From Candidatus Tectimicrobiota bacterium (GTDB taxonomy: Bacteria; UBA8248; JACPRG01), in the NCBI GenBank assembly GCA_016190025.1, contig JACPRG010000002.1, positions 1-58,294 of the forward strand: a DNA stretch of 58,294 nucleotides, written 5' to 3'. The position numbers and the translations under genes were made by a program. A model generated the notes under the pieces. The model saw only the letters and a list, made by a program, of their open reading frames with translations. It did no database searches and was not told the origin of the DNA. Of the stretch, positions 8,346 through 17,059 are shown one piece after another (the first letter of the stretch is position 1; each line of letters starts with the position of its first letter).

Positions 8346-9740
8346 GTGCGTGACGCCCTGATCAACCTAGCCTACCTGATCGCCTCGGCCCTGTTCGTGT
8401 ATGGATTCAAGGGGCTCGCCCACCCGCGCACGGCGGTTCGCGCCAACCTCATCGGGGCCCTGGGGATGTTCATCGCCATCGTGGTCACGCTGGTGGACCG
8501 GCGGATCCTCAGCTACGAGCTGATCATCGTCGGGCTGATCGTGGGCGCGGCCCTGGGCGCGGTCCTGGCCCTCAAGGTCCAGATGACCGCCATGCCGCAG
8601 ATGGTCGCGCTCCTGAACGGGTTCGGCGGCGGCGCCTCGGTCATGGTGGCCGGGGCGGCCCTCGTCGAGGCCGTGATCCTCCCGGGAGAGCCCTCGACCC
8701 AGATGACGGTGGCCACCGCGGCGTCGGGGATCATCGGCGCCGTCACCTTCTGGGGCAGCCTCGTGGCGTTCGCCAAGCTGCAGGAGGTCGTGGTGTCCGG
8801 GAAAGCGGTCCTGTTCAAAGGCCAGCAGGTCCTGAACGCCGCTCTCGGGGCGATCGCCCTCGCTCTGGGAGCCTGGGTGGCGGCCCGGCCCGCGGCGTTC
8901 GAGGCCTATTGGGCCCTGGTGGCCGTCTCCTCCGTCCTCGGCGTCCTGCTGGTGATCCCCATCGGCGGCGCCGACATGCCGGTGGTGATCGCTCTTTTGA
9001 ACTCCTACTCGGGTCTGGCCGCCACCGCGACGGGGTTCGTCCTGAACAACAACATCCTCATCATCGCCGGCTCCCTGGTGGGGGCGTCGGGGATCATCCT
9101 CACGCGGATCATGTGCAAGGCCATGAACCGATCCATGACCAACGTCCTCTTCGGGACCTTCGGGCCGGCGGAAGGACAGGCGGTGACCGCCGACGAGATC
9201 TACGCAGGCCGCATCAAGTCCGTTTCCCCGGAGGAGGTGGCCATGGTCTTCGACGCGGCCCGCCGGGTCGTGATCATCCCCGGGTACGGCATGGCCGTCG
9301 CCCAGGCGCAGCACGCCGTCCGGGACCTGGCCGAGCTCCTGGAGTCACGGGGGGCGGAGGTCTTGTACGGGATTCACCCGGTCGCGGGCCGCATGCCGGG
9401 GCACATGAACGTCCTCCTCGCCGAGGCGAACGTCCCCTATGACAAGCTCAAGGAGATGGACGACATCAACCCGACCATGGAACAGACCGACGTCGCCCTG
9501 ATCATCGGCGCCAACGACACCGTGAACCCCGTGGCCCGCACCGACCCCAAGAGCCCCATCGCCGGCATGCCCATCATCGACGCGGACAAAGCCCGCACGG
9601 CGATCGTGATCAAGCGGAGCCTGAGCCCCGGCTTCGCCGGCATCCCCAACCCGCTCTTCGCCGCCGACAACACCCTGATGTACTTCGGCGACGGACAAAA
9701 GGCCGTCCTCGACCTCATCCACGCCCTCAAAGAGTCCTGA
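8346..9740 (+). CDS. pntB: NAD(P) transhydrogenase subunit beta
   Basis: About 464 residues: an N-terminal membrane domain of eight or nine helices (including LLNGFGGGASVMVAGAALVE and LLNSYSGLAATATGFVLNNN) and a C-terminal NADP(H)-binding domain III with GYGMAVAQAQ, the IHPVAGRMPGHMNVLLAEA block and the VALIIGANDTVNPVA loop. Two GTG starts are possible: 8340, which overlaps the pntAB stop as GTGA, or 8346, which is better spaced (7 bases) from AGGAAAG at 8332-8338; I chose 8346. It completes the three-gene transhydrogenase operon. A T-run at 9837-9843 downstream is preceded only by a weak hairpin. Confidence 0.95.
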   Translation: MRDALINLAYLIASALFVYGFKGLAHPRTAVRANLIGALGMFIAIVVTLVDRRILSYELIIVGLIVGAALGAVLALKVQMTAMPQMVALLNGFGGGASVMVAGAALVEAVILPGEPSTQMTVATAASGIIGAVTFWGSLVAFAKLQEVVVSGKAVLFKGQQVLNAALGAIALALGAWVAARPAAFEAYWALVAVSSVLGVLLVIPIGGADMPVVIALLNSYSGLAATATGFVLNNNILIIAGSLVGASGIILTRIMCKAMNRSMTNVLFGTFGPAEGQAVTADEIYAGRIKSVSPEEVAMVFDAARRVVIIPGYGMAVAQAQHAVRDLAELLESRGAEVLYGIHPVAGRMPGHMNVLLAEANVPYDKLKEMDDINPTMEQTDVALIIGANDTVNPVARTDPKSPIAGMPIIDADKARTAIVIKRSLSPGFAGIPNPLFAADNTLMYFGDGQKAVLDLIHALKES

Positions 9741-9865
9741 ACCGCTTTCGGGACACCCCCCGGACGCCAGGCCGCCTCTATGCGAGGGATTGCGTCTTTC
9801 TCTCTCCAGGCCCGACGGAAAAGCCCTCCGGCGCGCTTTTTTTGGCAAGGAGCCCGCCCCCCGCG

Positions 9866-10984
9866 TCAGGGCAGGTCTTGCGGCCGAGTGGGGGCTGAAG
9901 AGAGACCGAGGACCGAAACCGCGGGCTGGGCCTCGGGGCCGAAATAGCGCCGCTGAAACCCGAGGGCCACGTTCACCAGGCTGATCAGGACGGGGACCTC
10001 CACCAGCGGCCCCACCACGGCGGCAAACGCGACGCCGGAGTCGATTCCGAACACCGCGACGGCCACCGCGATCGCCAGCTCGAAATTGTTGCTGGCGGCC
10101 GTGAAAGACAACGTCGCCGTCTTGGAATAGCCCGCCCCCATCCTCCGGCTCAGCCAGAAGCTGATCAGGAACATCAGAACAAAGTAAAACACCAGCGGAA
10201 CCGCGATCCGGATCACATCCAGGGGGATCCGCACGATCACGTCGCCCTTCAGGCTGAACATGACGAGAATCGTGAAGAGCAAGGCCGCCAGCGTAACGGG
10301 GCTGATCTTGGGGATGAATCTCTCCTCGTACCAGGCCCTGCCCCCGAGTTTGACCCCCAGCCACCGGGTGAGCATCCCCGCGATGAAGGGAATCCCCAGA
10401 TAGATGAACACGCTCTCGGCGATCTGTCCCATGCGAATCGAGACGAGTCTCCCCGAGAAACCGAAGAGCGGAGGCAGAAGGGTGATGAAGACATACGCGT
10501 ACACGCTGTAGAAAAACACCTGGAACACGCTGTTGAAGGCCACCAGTCCGGCGGCGTATTCGGTGTCGCCCCTCGCCAGCTCGTTCCACACAATCACCAT
10601 GGCGATGCAGCGGGCCAGGCCAATCAGGATGAGCCCCACCATGTACTCGGGACGGTCGGACAGGAAGGAGATCGCCAGCAAAAACATCAGGACGGGGCCG
10701 ATCACCCAGTTCTGCGCCAGCGACAGCCCGAGCACCTTCCAGTTGCGGAAGACGTCGCCCATCTCTTCATACTTCACCTTGGCCAGCGGGGGGTACATCA
10801 TCAGGATCAGGCCGACGGCGATGGGGATGTTGGTGGTCCCCACCTGGAAGCGATGGATAAACGACTCCACGCCGGCGACGAAGTGCCCCACACCCACCCC
10901 GATCCCCATGGCCAGAAAAATCCAGAGCGTCAGATAACGATCCAGAAAGGACAGCTTCTTGGTGACGCGGGTTTGCGGATTCAC
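9866..10984 (-). CDS. acr3: Arsenite efflux transporter, ACR3 family
   Basis: 372-residue inner-membrane protein with about ten hydrophobic segments. It belongs to the ACR3 family, which exports As(III). The conserved family cysteine in the fourth helix is Cys126, in the motif [17 protein letters not shown]. The C-terminal half keeps [19 protein letters not shown] and GPLVEVPVL. It is the last gene of arsR-arsC-acr3 on the minus strand, beginning 30 bases after arsC. Export removes arsenite made by ArsC. Expression is presumably released from ArsR by As(III). Confidence 0.94.
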   Translation of the reverse strand: MNPQTRVTKKLSFLDRYLTLWIFLAMGIGVGVGHFVAGVESFIHRFQVGTTNIPIAVGLILMMYPPLAKVKYEEMGDVFRNWKVLGLSLAQNWVIGPVLMFLLAISFLSDRPEYMVGLILIGLARCIAMVIVWNELARGDTEYAAGLVAFNSVFQVFFYSVYAYVFITLLPPLFGFSGRLVSIRMGQIAESVFIYLGIPFIAGMLTRWLGVKLGGRAWYEERFIPKISPVTLAALLFTILVMFSLKGDVIVRIPLDVIRIAVPLVFYFVLMFLISFWLSRRMGAGYSKTATLSFTAASNNFELAIAVAVAVFGIDSGVAFAAVVGPLVEVPVLISLVNVALGFQRRYFGPEAQPAVSVLGLSSAPTRPQDLP

Positions 10985-11014
10985 CTTTTTCGTTCTCCCA
11001 GGAGAGCCGGGCCG

Positions 11015-11479
11015 TCAACAGCACCGGCGTCTTCGGCCTCCTTGGGCACCCTCAAGCGCCTCCGGCAGCGTCTCCACGAACGCCCGGATCTCGTCCCGGA
11101 CCCGCCGGAACACGGCCAGGATTTCCGCCTCGCTTCCCTCCGCCCCGGCGGGGTCGTCGAACCCGACGTGGACCACCCGGGTCTTTCCAGGAAAGACCGG
11201 GCAGTTCTCGTCGGCGTGGCCGCAGACCGTGACGACGCAGTCGAAGTCGAGGCCCGGCAGCTCGTCCACGCGCTTGGACCTCTGGCCAGAGATGTCCACG
11301 CCGGCCTCCTGCATAACGCGAACGGTGCGGGGGTTCAGTCCGCGCGCCTCGAGGCCGGCCGAGTGAGGCTCGATGACGTCCCCCCGCAGGTGCCTGGCCC
11401 AGCCCTCGGCCATCTGGCTGCGGCAGGAGTTCCCCGCGCACAAGAAAAGCACCTTCAGCTTCGCCTCTGACGAACGCAC
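11015..11479 (-). CDS. arsC: Arsenate reductase, thioredoxin-coupled low-molecular-weight phosphatase type
   Basis: 154 residues, reducing As(V) to As(III). The phosphatase-type P-loop is CAGNSCR (Cys14 to Arg20), and the redox pair is Cys86 and Cys93 in TVCGHADENCPV. The spacing Cys14/Cys86/Cys93 equals that of Staphylococcus aureus ArsC (10/82/89), so this is the thioredoxin-dependent class, not the glutaredoxin class. The GTG at 11479 is chosen because GGAGG lies six bases upstream and the first strand (KLKVLFLC) begins shortly after. The 5' end overlaps arsR by 25 bases in another frame, suggesting translational coupling. The C-terminus is basic and ends RRRRCC. Confidence 0.93.
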   Translation of the reverse strand: MRSSEAKLKVLFLCAGNSCRSQMAEGWARHLRGDVIEPHSAGLEARGLNPRTVRVMQEAGVDISGQRSKRVDELPGLDFDCVVTVCGHADENCPVFPGKTRVVHVGFDDPAGAEGSEAEILAVFRRVRDEIRAFVETLPEALEGAQGGRRRRCC

Positions 11480-11841
11480 AGAACCTCCGGGTCGAGCTTC
11501 AAGATTTCCCTCAGACGCCTGGCGTCGCGGGCGATCCCCGGGTCCTCCGCCAGGGAACCCTTCACCCACCGGATCGCATCCCGCGCCACGGCGGAAGGGG
11601 TGTCATCGGCCAGCCGGTAATAGATCCACCGGCCGCTCTTGCGCGACTCCACCAAGCCGGCCTGCTTCAGGACGGACATGTGCCTGGACACCGTGGAGGG
11701 GGCCAGTCCGCAAAGCTCCGTGATCTGGCACACGCAGAGCTCCCCTCCCCGCAGGGAGAAGAGCGCCCGGACGCGGGTCTCGTCCGAGAGGGCCTTGGCG
11801 GCGGCCACGAGGTCCCGGATTTTATTTCGATATTTCGCCAT
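11455..11841 (-). CDS. arsR: ArsR/SmtB family arsenic-responsive repressor
   Basis: 128-residue winged-helix repressor. The family's metalloid-binding motif ELCVC (Cys36 and Cys38) opens the recognition region, followed by the helix-turn-helix LCGLAPSTVSRHMSVLKQAGL. Binding of As(III) should release it from its own promoter. The ATG at 11841 gives MAKYRNKIRDL; only seven bases separate it from a consensus -10 box, so the mRNA is probably leaderless, and no Shine-Dalgarno sequence is present. It heads the operon arsR-arsC-acr3. Confidence 0.93.
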   Translation of the reverse strand: MAKYRNKIRDLVAAAKALSDETRVRALFSLRGGELCVCQITELCGLAPSTVSRHMSVLKQAGLVESRKSGRWIYYRLADDTPSAVARDAIRWVKGSLAEDPGIARDARRLREILKLDPEVLCVRQRRS

Positions 11842-11848
11842 ACAACGA

Positions 11849-11877
11849 ATTATAAGGCGGGCGCCGCCCCCTGTCCA
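11849..11877 (-). promoter_or_regulatory. Promoter of the ars operon
   Basis: On the minus strand: TGGACA (11877-11872), 17-bp spacer, and a perfect TATAAT (11854-11849). The predicted transcription start falls on or next to the arsR ATG at 11841. The spacer contains the GC palindrome GGCGCC, a possible part of the ArsR operator. Confidence 0.82.
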
Positions 11878-11951
11878 GAAATTCTTTCCCGCCCCCAAGC
11901 CTCCGGACGCGCCCCCGGCCCCTCAACCCCCGATCCCGCGCCATAAGGCCG

Positions 11952-12848
11952 TCAGCCGGGCCGGAAGGCCGTCACCAGATACGCGCCCGCCAGGATGAGC
12001 GCCACCCCGAGGAACAACCTCCCCGTGGGACGCTCCAGGCTTCGCAGGAACACCGCGCTGTAGAAGAGAACGACCAGCGGGGAGCACTGGATGAGAGGAA
12101 ACACCGTGGACACCCTTCCCGCGTCCAGGGCCAGGAACAAGAAGAGGTTTCCGCCGATGGAGACCACGCTGGAGAGAAGGGCGAGGAAGGCGGTCCGCGC
12201 TTTCTCCTTTGGGCTGGAGAAGGCCGCGGGGGCCGGGAGAGCGATGGGGTCGCGCCTTGCGGATTTGTAAGCCCAGACGGGCACGAGGATCGCCGCGCAG
12301 GCCGCAAGCGCCACGAAAAGGCCCAGGTACGGGTCCGGCACGCGCCCGAGGCCCAGCTTGAAGAGGACTGAGGCGAAGCCCGTCGAGAACGCCGCCAGGA
12401 GGGGGAAGACCGCGGCGCCCCACGGCCAGTCGCCCCGCGCGCCCTCTCCATAGAGGGCCATCACCCCGGCGGCCACGGACACCGCGCCGCCGTACTGGGG
12501 CCAGCGGGGGCGCTCTCCCAAAATCGCCACGGCCGCGGCCACGGCGAAGATCGGCGCGGTCGCCTTGAGGGTCGCCGCACGCGCCGAGCCCATCCTCCGG
12601 ACGCCGGCGAAAAAAAACAGCATGAAGAGCGCCGGGTTGAAGACCCCGCCCAGGGCGAACCAGGCGATCCCCGCCGGATCCAGGGCGGCGCGGGGCCGGA
12701 GCCCGACGATGACGCCCGTGATCGCCAACTGGGTGCCGGTGTAGATGACCGCCAAGAGGAGGGGTGGCACCCGGCGGAGAGTGAACCGGTAGCTGGTGTC
12801 GGCCGACCCGTAAAAGAAGGCCGAGAGAAAAGCCAGAAGGATGGACAA
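11952..12848 (-). CDS. DMT superfamily (EamA) transporter
   Basis: 298 residues with about ten hydrophobic helices in two EamA repeats, the architecture of drug/metabolite exporters. The N-terminal repeat begins LSILLAFLSAFFYGSADTSY; the second starts near WGAAVFPLLAAFSTGFASVL. The TTG at 12848 is chosen: GGGGAG sits seven bases upstream, and longer in-frame extensions reach into the aminotransferase gene and add a non-hydrophobic tail. It lies 67 bases downstream of the aminotransferase on the same strand. EamA proteins export amino acids, nucleosides or other small metabolites; substrate unknown. Confidence 0.85.
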   Translation of the reverse strand: MSILLAFLSAFFYGSADTSYRFTLRRVPPLLLAVIYTGTQLAITGVIVGLRPRAALDPAGIAWFALGGVFNPALFMLFFFAGVRRMGSARAATLKATAPIFAVAAAVAILGERPRWPQYGGAVSVAAGVMALYGEGARGDWPWGAAVFPLLAAFSTGFASVLFKLGLGRVPDPYLGLFVALAACAAILVPVWAYKSARRDPIALPAPAAFSSPKEKARTAFLALLSSVVSIGGNLFLFLALDAGRVSTVFPLIQCSPLVVLFYSAVFLRSLERPTGRLFLGVALILAGAYLVTAFRPG

Positions 12849-12915
12849 CCGATTTCTCCCCGCGTCGCGGGCCCCGGGTTTTCGTCCGGGAGTCTCCAGC
12901 GAGGGCGTCCCCGGC

Positions 12916-14070
12916 CTACCCCCGGGCCATGGCCAGCAGCCGCTCGCCGGCCTTGTGGAGCGTCTCCTCTTTCTTGGAAAAGGTGAACCGCACAAAATCG
13001 CGGCCCATCCCCGGGGTGTGGTAGAAGCTGCTCCCGGGCACCGCGGCGACCCCGTGCTCCCGAATGAGGCGCATGGCGAAAACGGCGTCGTCCGGGCACC
13101 CGAAGCCGGAGATGTCCGCCATCACGTAGTAGGCCCCCTGCGGCTGGACGAAGGGGATCTCCGCCCGCTGGAGATAGCCCTGGAGCAGGTCCCGCTTGCC
13201 CTGGTACATCGCCGCCAGGTTCGCGTAGTACGCCTCCGGCAGGGAGAGGGCCACCGCCGCCGCCTCCTGGAGGGGGGCCGGGGCCCCGACCGTCAGAAAG
13301 TCGTGCACCTTCCGGATGCCCGAGGTCAGCCCCTTCGGGGCCAGGACGTAACCCACCCGCCAGCCGGTCACGCTGTAGGTCTTCGACAGGCTGTTGATGG
13401 TGACGGTCCGCTCCCGCATCCCCTCCAGGGCGGCCAGGCTCAGGTGGCGGCGCCCGTCGAACAGGATGTGCTCGTACACCTCGTCCGTCACGGCCAGAGC
13501 GTCGAACTCGACGCACAGGTCCCGGATCGTCTCCAGCTCCCCCCGCGTGAAGACGTGGCCCGTCGGGTTGTGGGGTGTGTTGACGATGATGGCCCGGGTG
13601 GCCGGCCCGAAGGCGCCGCGGAGCTCACCCGGGTCGAAGGTGAAGTCGGGCGGATGGAGCGGGACGAACCGGGGGACGGACCCGCTGAGGACGGTGTCGG
13701 GGCCGTAATTCTCATAGAAAGGCTCGAAGATCACCGCCTCGTCGCCCGGGTTGAGGACCGCCATGAGCGTGGCGATCATCCCCTCGGTGGCCCCGCACAC
13801 GACCGTGATCTCCTCTTCGGGATCGACCTCTATCCCGTTGTACCACGCCGCCTTCCGGGCGATGGCCCGACGGATCCCGGGGTTCCCCCAGGTGATGGCG
13901 TACTGGTTCCAGCCTTCCGCGACGGCCCGGCGGGCCGCCTCCTTGACCTCTTCCGGTCCGTCGAAGTCCGGGAAACCCTGGGCCAGGTTGACCCCGCCGT
14001 AGCGGTTGCACTCCCGGGTCATCCCCCGGATGACGGACTCCGTGAATCGCTCGACCCGTTGAGAGAGCAT
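12916..14070 (-). CDS. Class I/II pyridoxal-phosphate aminotransferase
   Basis: 384 residues, fold type I aminotransferase. The Schiff-base lysine is Lys230 in SLSKTYSVTGWRVGY. Other family marks are NLAQGFPDF at the N-terminus, NTPHNPTG for the cofactor-phosphate region, VTDEVYEHI, and the C-terminal VRFTFSKKEETL carrying the substrate-carboxylate Arg. It moves amino groups between an amino acid and a 2-oxoacid; aspartate, aromatic amino acid or kynurenine-type substrates are all possible. The ATG at 14070 has GGAG about nine bases upstream. It lies between UbiD paralogue 2 (98 bases upstream) and the DMT exporter, probably in one transcript. Confidence 0.9.
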   Translation of the reverse strand: MLSQRVERFTESVIRGMTRECNRYGGVNLAQGFPDFDGPEEVKEAARRAVAEGWNQYAITWGNPGIRRAIARKAAWYNGIEVDPEEEITVVCGATEGMIATLMAVLNPGDEAVIFEPFYENYGPDTVLSGSVPRFVPLHPPDFTFDPGELRGAFGPATRAIIVNTPHNPTGHVFTRGELETIRDLCVEFDALAVTDEVYEHILFDGRRHLSLAALEGMRERTVTINSLSKTYSVTGWRVGYVLAPKGLTSGIRKVHDFLTVGAPAPLQEAAAVALSLPEAYYANLAAMYQGKRDLLQGYLQRAEIPFVQPQGAYYVMADISGFGCPDDAVFAMRLIREHGVAAVPGSSFYHTPGMGRDFVRFTFSKKEETLHKAGERLLAMARG

Positions 14071-14168
14071 TCACCTTCTCCAAAAGGCCGTCGGCCCCCG
14101 ACCGAGGGGGCACAAGGGACGCAAACCGCCCCGAGAGGGGCTCGCAGGGGCGCTTCGCCGGCCCCCGC

Positions 14169-15584
14169 CTACGGGGCGTCTTCGAAGATCGGATGGGACG
14201 CGGGGACCGGAGCGCTCTTTCCCACGTGCGTCTCGTAGGCGGAAAAGTCGCAGCCCGGCATCGGGACGCGGCGATACCGATCGAGCTCTCCGGGGGGGAC
14301 CGTCGCGTCCATCACCATCTTGGTCCGGACGCCGCGCGAGACGGGCACGTACTCGTGGCCGCGGGCGCCCGGAAGCAGCATCAGGTCGCGCCCGGCGTCG
14401 AACCGGGTGGCCACCGCCCATTCCACGGCCTGGGGATCGTGCGGGTCGACGTCCTCGTCCACCAGCGTGATCAGGTCGATGTCTTTCAGCGCCGCCAGGG
14501 CGGCGAAGGCGGCGTTTCTCTGGAGACCCTCGTCGGCGGGCCTTTCCTTTTTGACCTGGATGACGAGGTGGAACCGGCAAAGGCCCCCGGCGGTCAGACA
14601 CACGTCCTGGACGACGGGCACGGCCGCCCTCACCATCCGGAGAATCCCCGGCTCCATGAGCGGCTTGCGGATCAGGCGCACCTCGCCCCCGCTGATGTCG
14701 TAATAAATGGGGTCCCTGCGGTGCGTCACCGCCCGGACCTCGAAGACCGGGGACGGCCCCTGCTCCGCGTACAGCCCGACGAACTCCAGAAAGGGGCCCT
14801 CCGGGACCCGCTCTTGGGGAAGGAGGACGCCCTCCAGGACGATCTCCGCGTCCGCCGAAACCTCCAGGTCCACCGTCAGGCACTTGACCAGCTCGAGCGG
14901 CCTTCCTTTAAGACCGGAGGCCCACGCCAGCTCATCCCGGTCGCGGGGAAGGTGGGCGCCCATGCTCGCCGCCGCGAAAAAAAGCGAAAGGTCCGGACCC
15001 AGGACGACGGCGATCTCCAGTCCGCGGCCTTCCGCTTCGGCCCGTTCGTACAAGTCGCGCAGGTGACGCCCCAGGTCCAGCTTGAGGGCCGTCCGGTTCC
15101 CGCCCAGAAGCTGCAGGCGATGAAAGGAGGCGTTCCGCACCCCGCTCTCGGTGTCCTTGGCGATGACGATGCTGCCCGTCATGAACCGCCCCGCGTCGCC
15201 CGGCATGTGGAAAGGCACGGGAAACATCGCGCCCAGGTCGATCCCGTCCGTCACCGTCACCTCTTGGCAGGGGCCCTTTTCCACCTCGGCCGGGGGGATG
15301 GGGTGATCGATGGCCCGCTGCACCGCGGCGCGGAGCCCCTTCAGGTCCACCCCCAGAGCGACCAAGGCGTTTTTCTGGCTGGCCAAGAGGTTGCAGCAAA
15401 CGGGAATCTCCCACCCCTTGACCCGCTCGAAAAAAAAGGCCAGGTCCCCATCCAGCCCTTTGACGAAAGCGGACAGCTCCAGACGCGGATCGACGGGGGT
15501 CCAGACCCGCATCAGCCTGTCCGCCGCGTGAAGGCGCCGGATCGAGGACCGAAATCCGGTATCGAGCTCGCCGAGTCCGCTCAC
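14169..15584 (-). CDS. UbiD family decarboxylase, paralogue 2
   Basis: 471-residue prenyl-FMN-dependent decarboxylase family member. The catalytic triad is present as Arg156 (SFHRLQ) and Glu262/Glu267 (EGPFLE); the usual Gly of the EGPFGE box is Leu here. It is the most divergent of the four paralogues: the region GRHLRDLYERAEAEGRG replaces the longer segment of paralogues 3 and 4. The start is a GTG at 15584 after a GGGGTGA-like site. It leads a minus-strand group with the aminotransferase and DMT transporter, an association suggesting a decarboxylation linked to amino-acid chemistry, which is inference. Confidence 0.9.
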   Translation of the reverse strand: MSGLGELDTGFRSSIRRLHAADRLMRVWTPVDPRLELSAFVKGLDGDLAFFFERVKGWEIPVCCNLLASQKNALVALGVDLKGLRAAVQRAIDHPIPPAEVEKGPCQEVTVTDGIDLGAMFPVPFHMPGDAGRFMTGSIVIAKDTESGVRNASFHRLQLLGGNRTALKLDLGRHLRDLYERAEAEGRGLEIAVVLGPDLSLFFAAASMGAHLPRDRDELAWASGLKGRPLELVKCLTVDLEVSADAEIVLEGVLLPQERVPEGPFLEFVGLYAEQGPSPVFEVRAVTHRRDPIYYDISGGEVRLIRKPLMEPGILRMVRAAVPVVQDVCLTAGGLCRFHLVIQVKKERPADEGLQRNAAFAALAALKDIDLITLVDEDVDPHDPQAVEWAVATRFDAGRDLMLLPGARGHEYVPVSRGVRTKMVMDATVPPGELDRYRRVPMPGCDFSAYETHVGKSAPVPASHPIFEDAP

Positions 15585-15924
15585 GCGCTCACCCCGCCGG
15601 GCATCGGACGTGTCCCTTCCTTCGTCTGCACGCCGAAGGCCCCCCTCTCGGGCCGGCCCCCATCCGAGACAGCCGTTTCCCCGCGTAGTCTAGCCCGACC
15701 CGAGATCCCATGGCAAACGGAACGGAACGAGTAAAATCTCCGCTGGAAGGGGGGGAAACCCGATGGCTCAAGCCGCGAGTCCCCTTTCCCCCCGGCATCG
15801 CGTGCCCGGAAAACCCCGACAGAAAAACGAAAAAATTCGCCCCAAAGAATAAAGCTCTCGACGAGCCCAACCGATAAGAAGAAAGACTCCTGAATGCTTT
15901 GAGGGAATCTCAAGGGGACGCCGA
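15585..15924. other. 340-base divergent intergenic region
   Basis: This lies between UbiD paralogue 2 (minus) and the HD-GYP gene (plus) and must contain both promoters. I see a TAAAAT hexamer near 15733 without a convincing -35 box. A small inverted repeat TTGAG-GGAAT-CTCAA ends about a dozen bases before the HD-GYP start and could occlude its translation start. No gene or RNA is apparent. Confidence 0.4.
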
Positions 15925-17013
15925 ATGCAAAAAGAGCTGACACAGTTGACCGAGGAACAGATCCAGGACCTCATCCCCAATGAGATTGAGGAGCCCGAGG
16001 AGCCCGAAACGGAACCCCCCGCGACAGTCCACATCGGAGGGCTGCGGCCGATTCGCTTCGACCTGGTCAAAGGGGACCCGTCCCTTGCCTTTCCGATCTA
16101 CGCCCAGTCCGGCTCCAACGGCGACGTATCCCTTCTCCTCCCCAAGGGAAGCCGCATCAGCGAGAGAATCCGGCGGCGGATCAACGCGAAGTACCAGGGC
16201 ACGGTGTACATCCAGACGAGGGACTACTCCGCCTACGCCGAAGAAACCGAGGAAATCATCCGGAACCTTCTCTCCGACGAATCCAGCGACATCCAGGAGA
16301 AGACCCCCGTCTTCTTTTCATACGCGACGGACCGGCTCAGCGAAGCCTTCCGCCGAATCTCGGAGGAGGGGGGGGACCAGGTCAACCTCGTCCTGCCCGT
16401 CGCCGAACACGCCCTGCAATTGATCCAGCAGGATTGGAAGGCCTCCTTCTCCATCCTCAAGCTGGCCCGGGCCGAGCCGCACACGTACGCCCATTCGCTG
16501 AACGTGTGTTTCTTCGGTCTCAGCTTCGTCCACAACTTTCTTCCCGGCTACTCGGACAAGGAGCTCAAGGAGATCACCCTCGGCTTTCTCGCCCACGACA
16601 TCGGAGAGCTCCGGATCTCCGAGAAGACCCTGAACAAGACCTCCGGGCTCACGCCCATCGAGCGGAAGGTCATCGAACAGGTTCCCCTCTACGGATACCA
16701 GGTCTTGAAGGAGATGGGGTGTGACTATCCCCTGACGGTGGACATCGTCCTGAACCATCACGAAAGGGTGGACGGGAGCGGATATCCCCGAGGCCTGCAG
16801 AAACACAAGATCCCGGACCTCGCAAAGGTCTGCGCCGTCTGCGAGGCCTTCGACACCATGACCACCCCGCAGCCCTACCGCCCGGAGGCGCTCACCCCCT
16901 TCGAGGCGTTCCGCACCATGCTGCGGGAGAAGCCGGGACAGTTCGACGTCCGGATCCTCACGAAGTTCATCCGGATGATGGGAGGAAACCCGCAGGGCGG
17001 GAGGAACAACTGA
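15925..17013 (+). CDS. HD-GYP domain protein with altered HDxGK motif
   Basis: 362 residues. Residues 1-30 are acidic, about 35-120 form an uncharacterised N-terminal domain, and about 185-355 form an HD-GYP domain. HD-GYP proteins hydrolyse cyclic di-GMP at a di- or tri-iron site. The HD pair is His224-Asp225, His278-His279-Glu280 is present, and the GYP motif is Gly286-Tyr287-Pro288. The usual HDxGK reads HDIGE, so Glu replaces the conserved Lys; the later DALTSDRPYR motif reads DTMTTPQPYRP. Activity may be altered or lost. It resembles the HD-GYP protein at 42130-43248 in overall plan. No receiver or sensor domain is visible. Confidence 0.87.
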   Translation: MQKELTQLTEEQIQDLIPNEIEEPEEPETEPPATVHIGGLRPIRFDLVKGDPSLAFPIYAQSGSNGDVSLLLPKGSRISERIRRRINAKYQGTVYIQTRDYSAYAEETEEIIRNLLSDESSDIQEKTPVFFSYATDRLSEAFRRISEEGGDQVNLVLPVAEHALQLIQQDWKASFSILKLARAEPHTYAHSLNVCFFGLSFVHNFLPGYSDKELKEITLGFLAHDIGELRISEKTLNKTSGLTPIERKVIEQVPLYGYQVLKEMGCDYPLTVDIVLNHHERVDGSGYPRGLQKHKIPDLAKVCAVCEAFDTMTTPQPYRPEALTPFEAFRTMLREKPGQFDVRILTKFIRMMGGNPQGGRNN

Positions 17014-17059
17014 CCGCGGAACGCCTCGGGGAAAACGGGGGAAAACGGCAGACTCGACC

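Noticed and set aside
9800..9845. Terminator after pntB
   Set aside because: A seven-T run is present at 9837-9843, but the preceding stem is short with mismatches.
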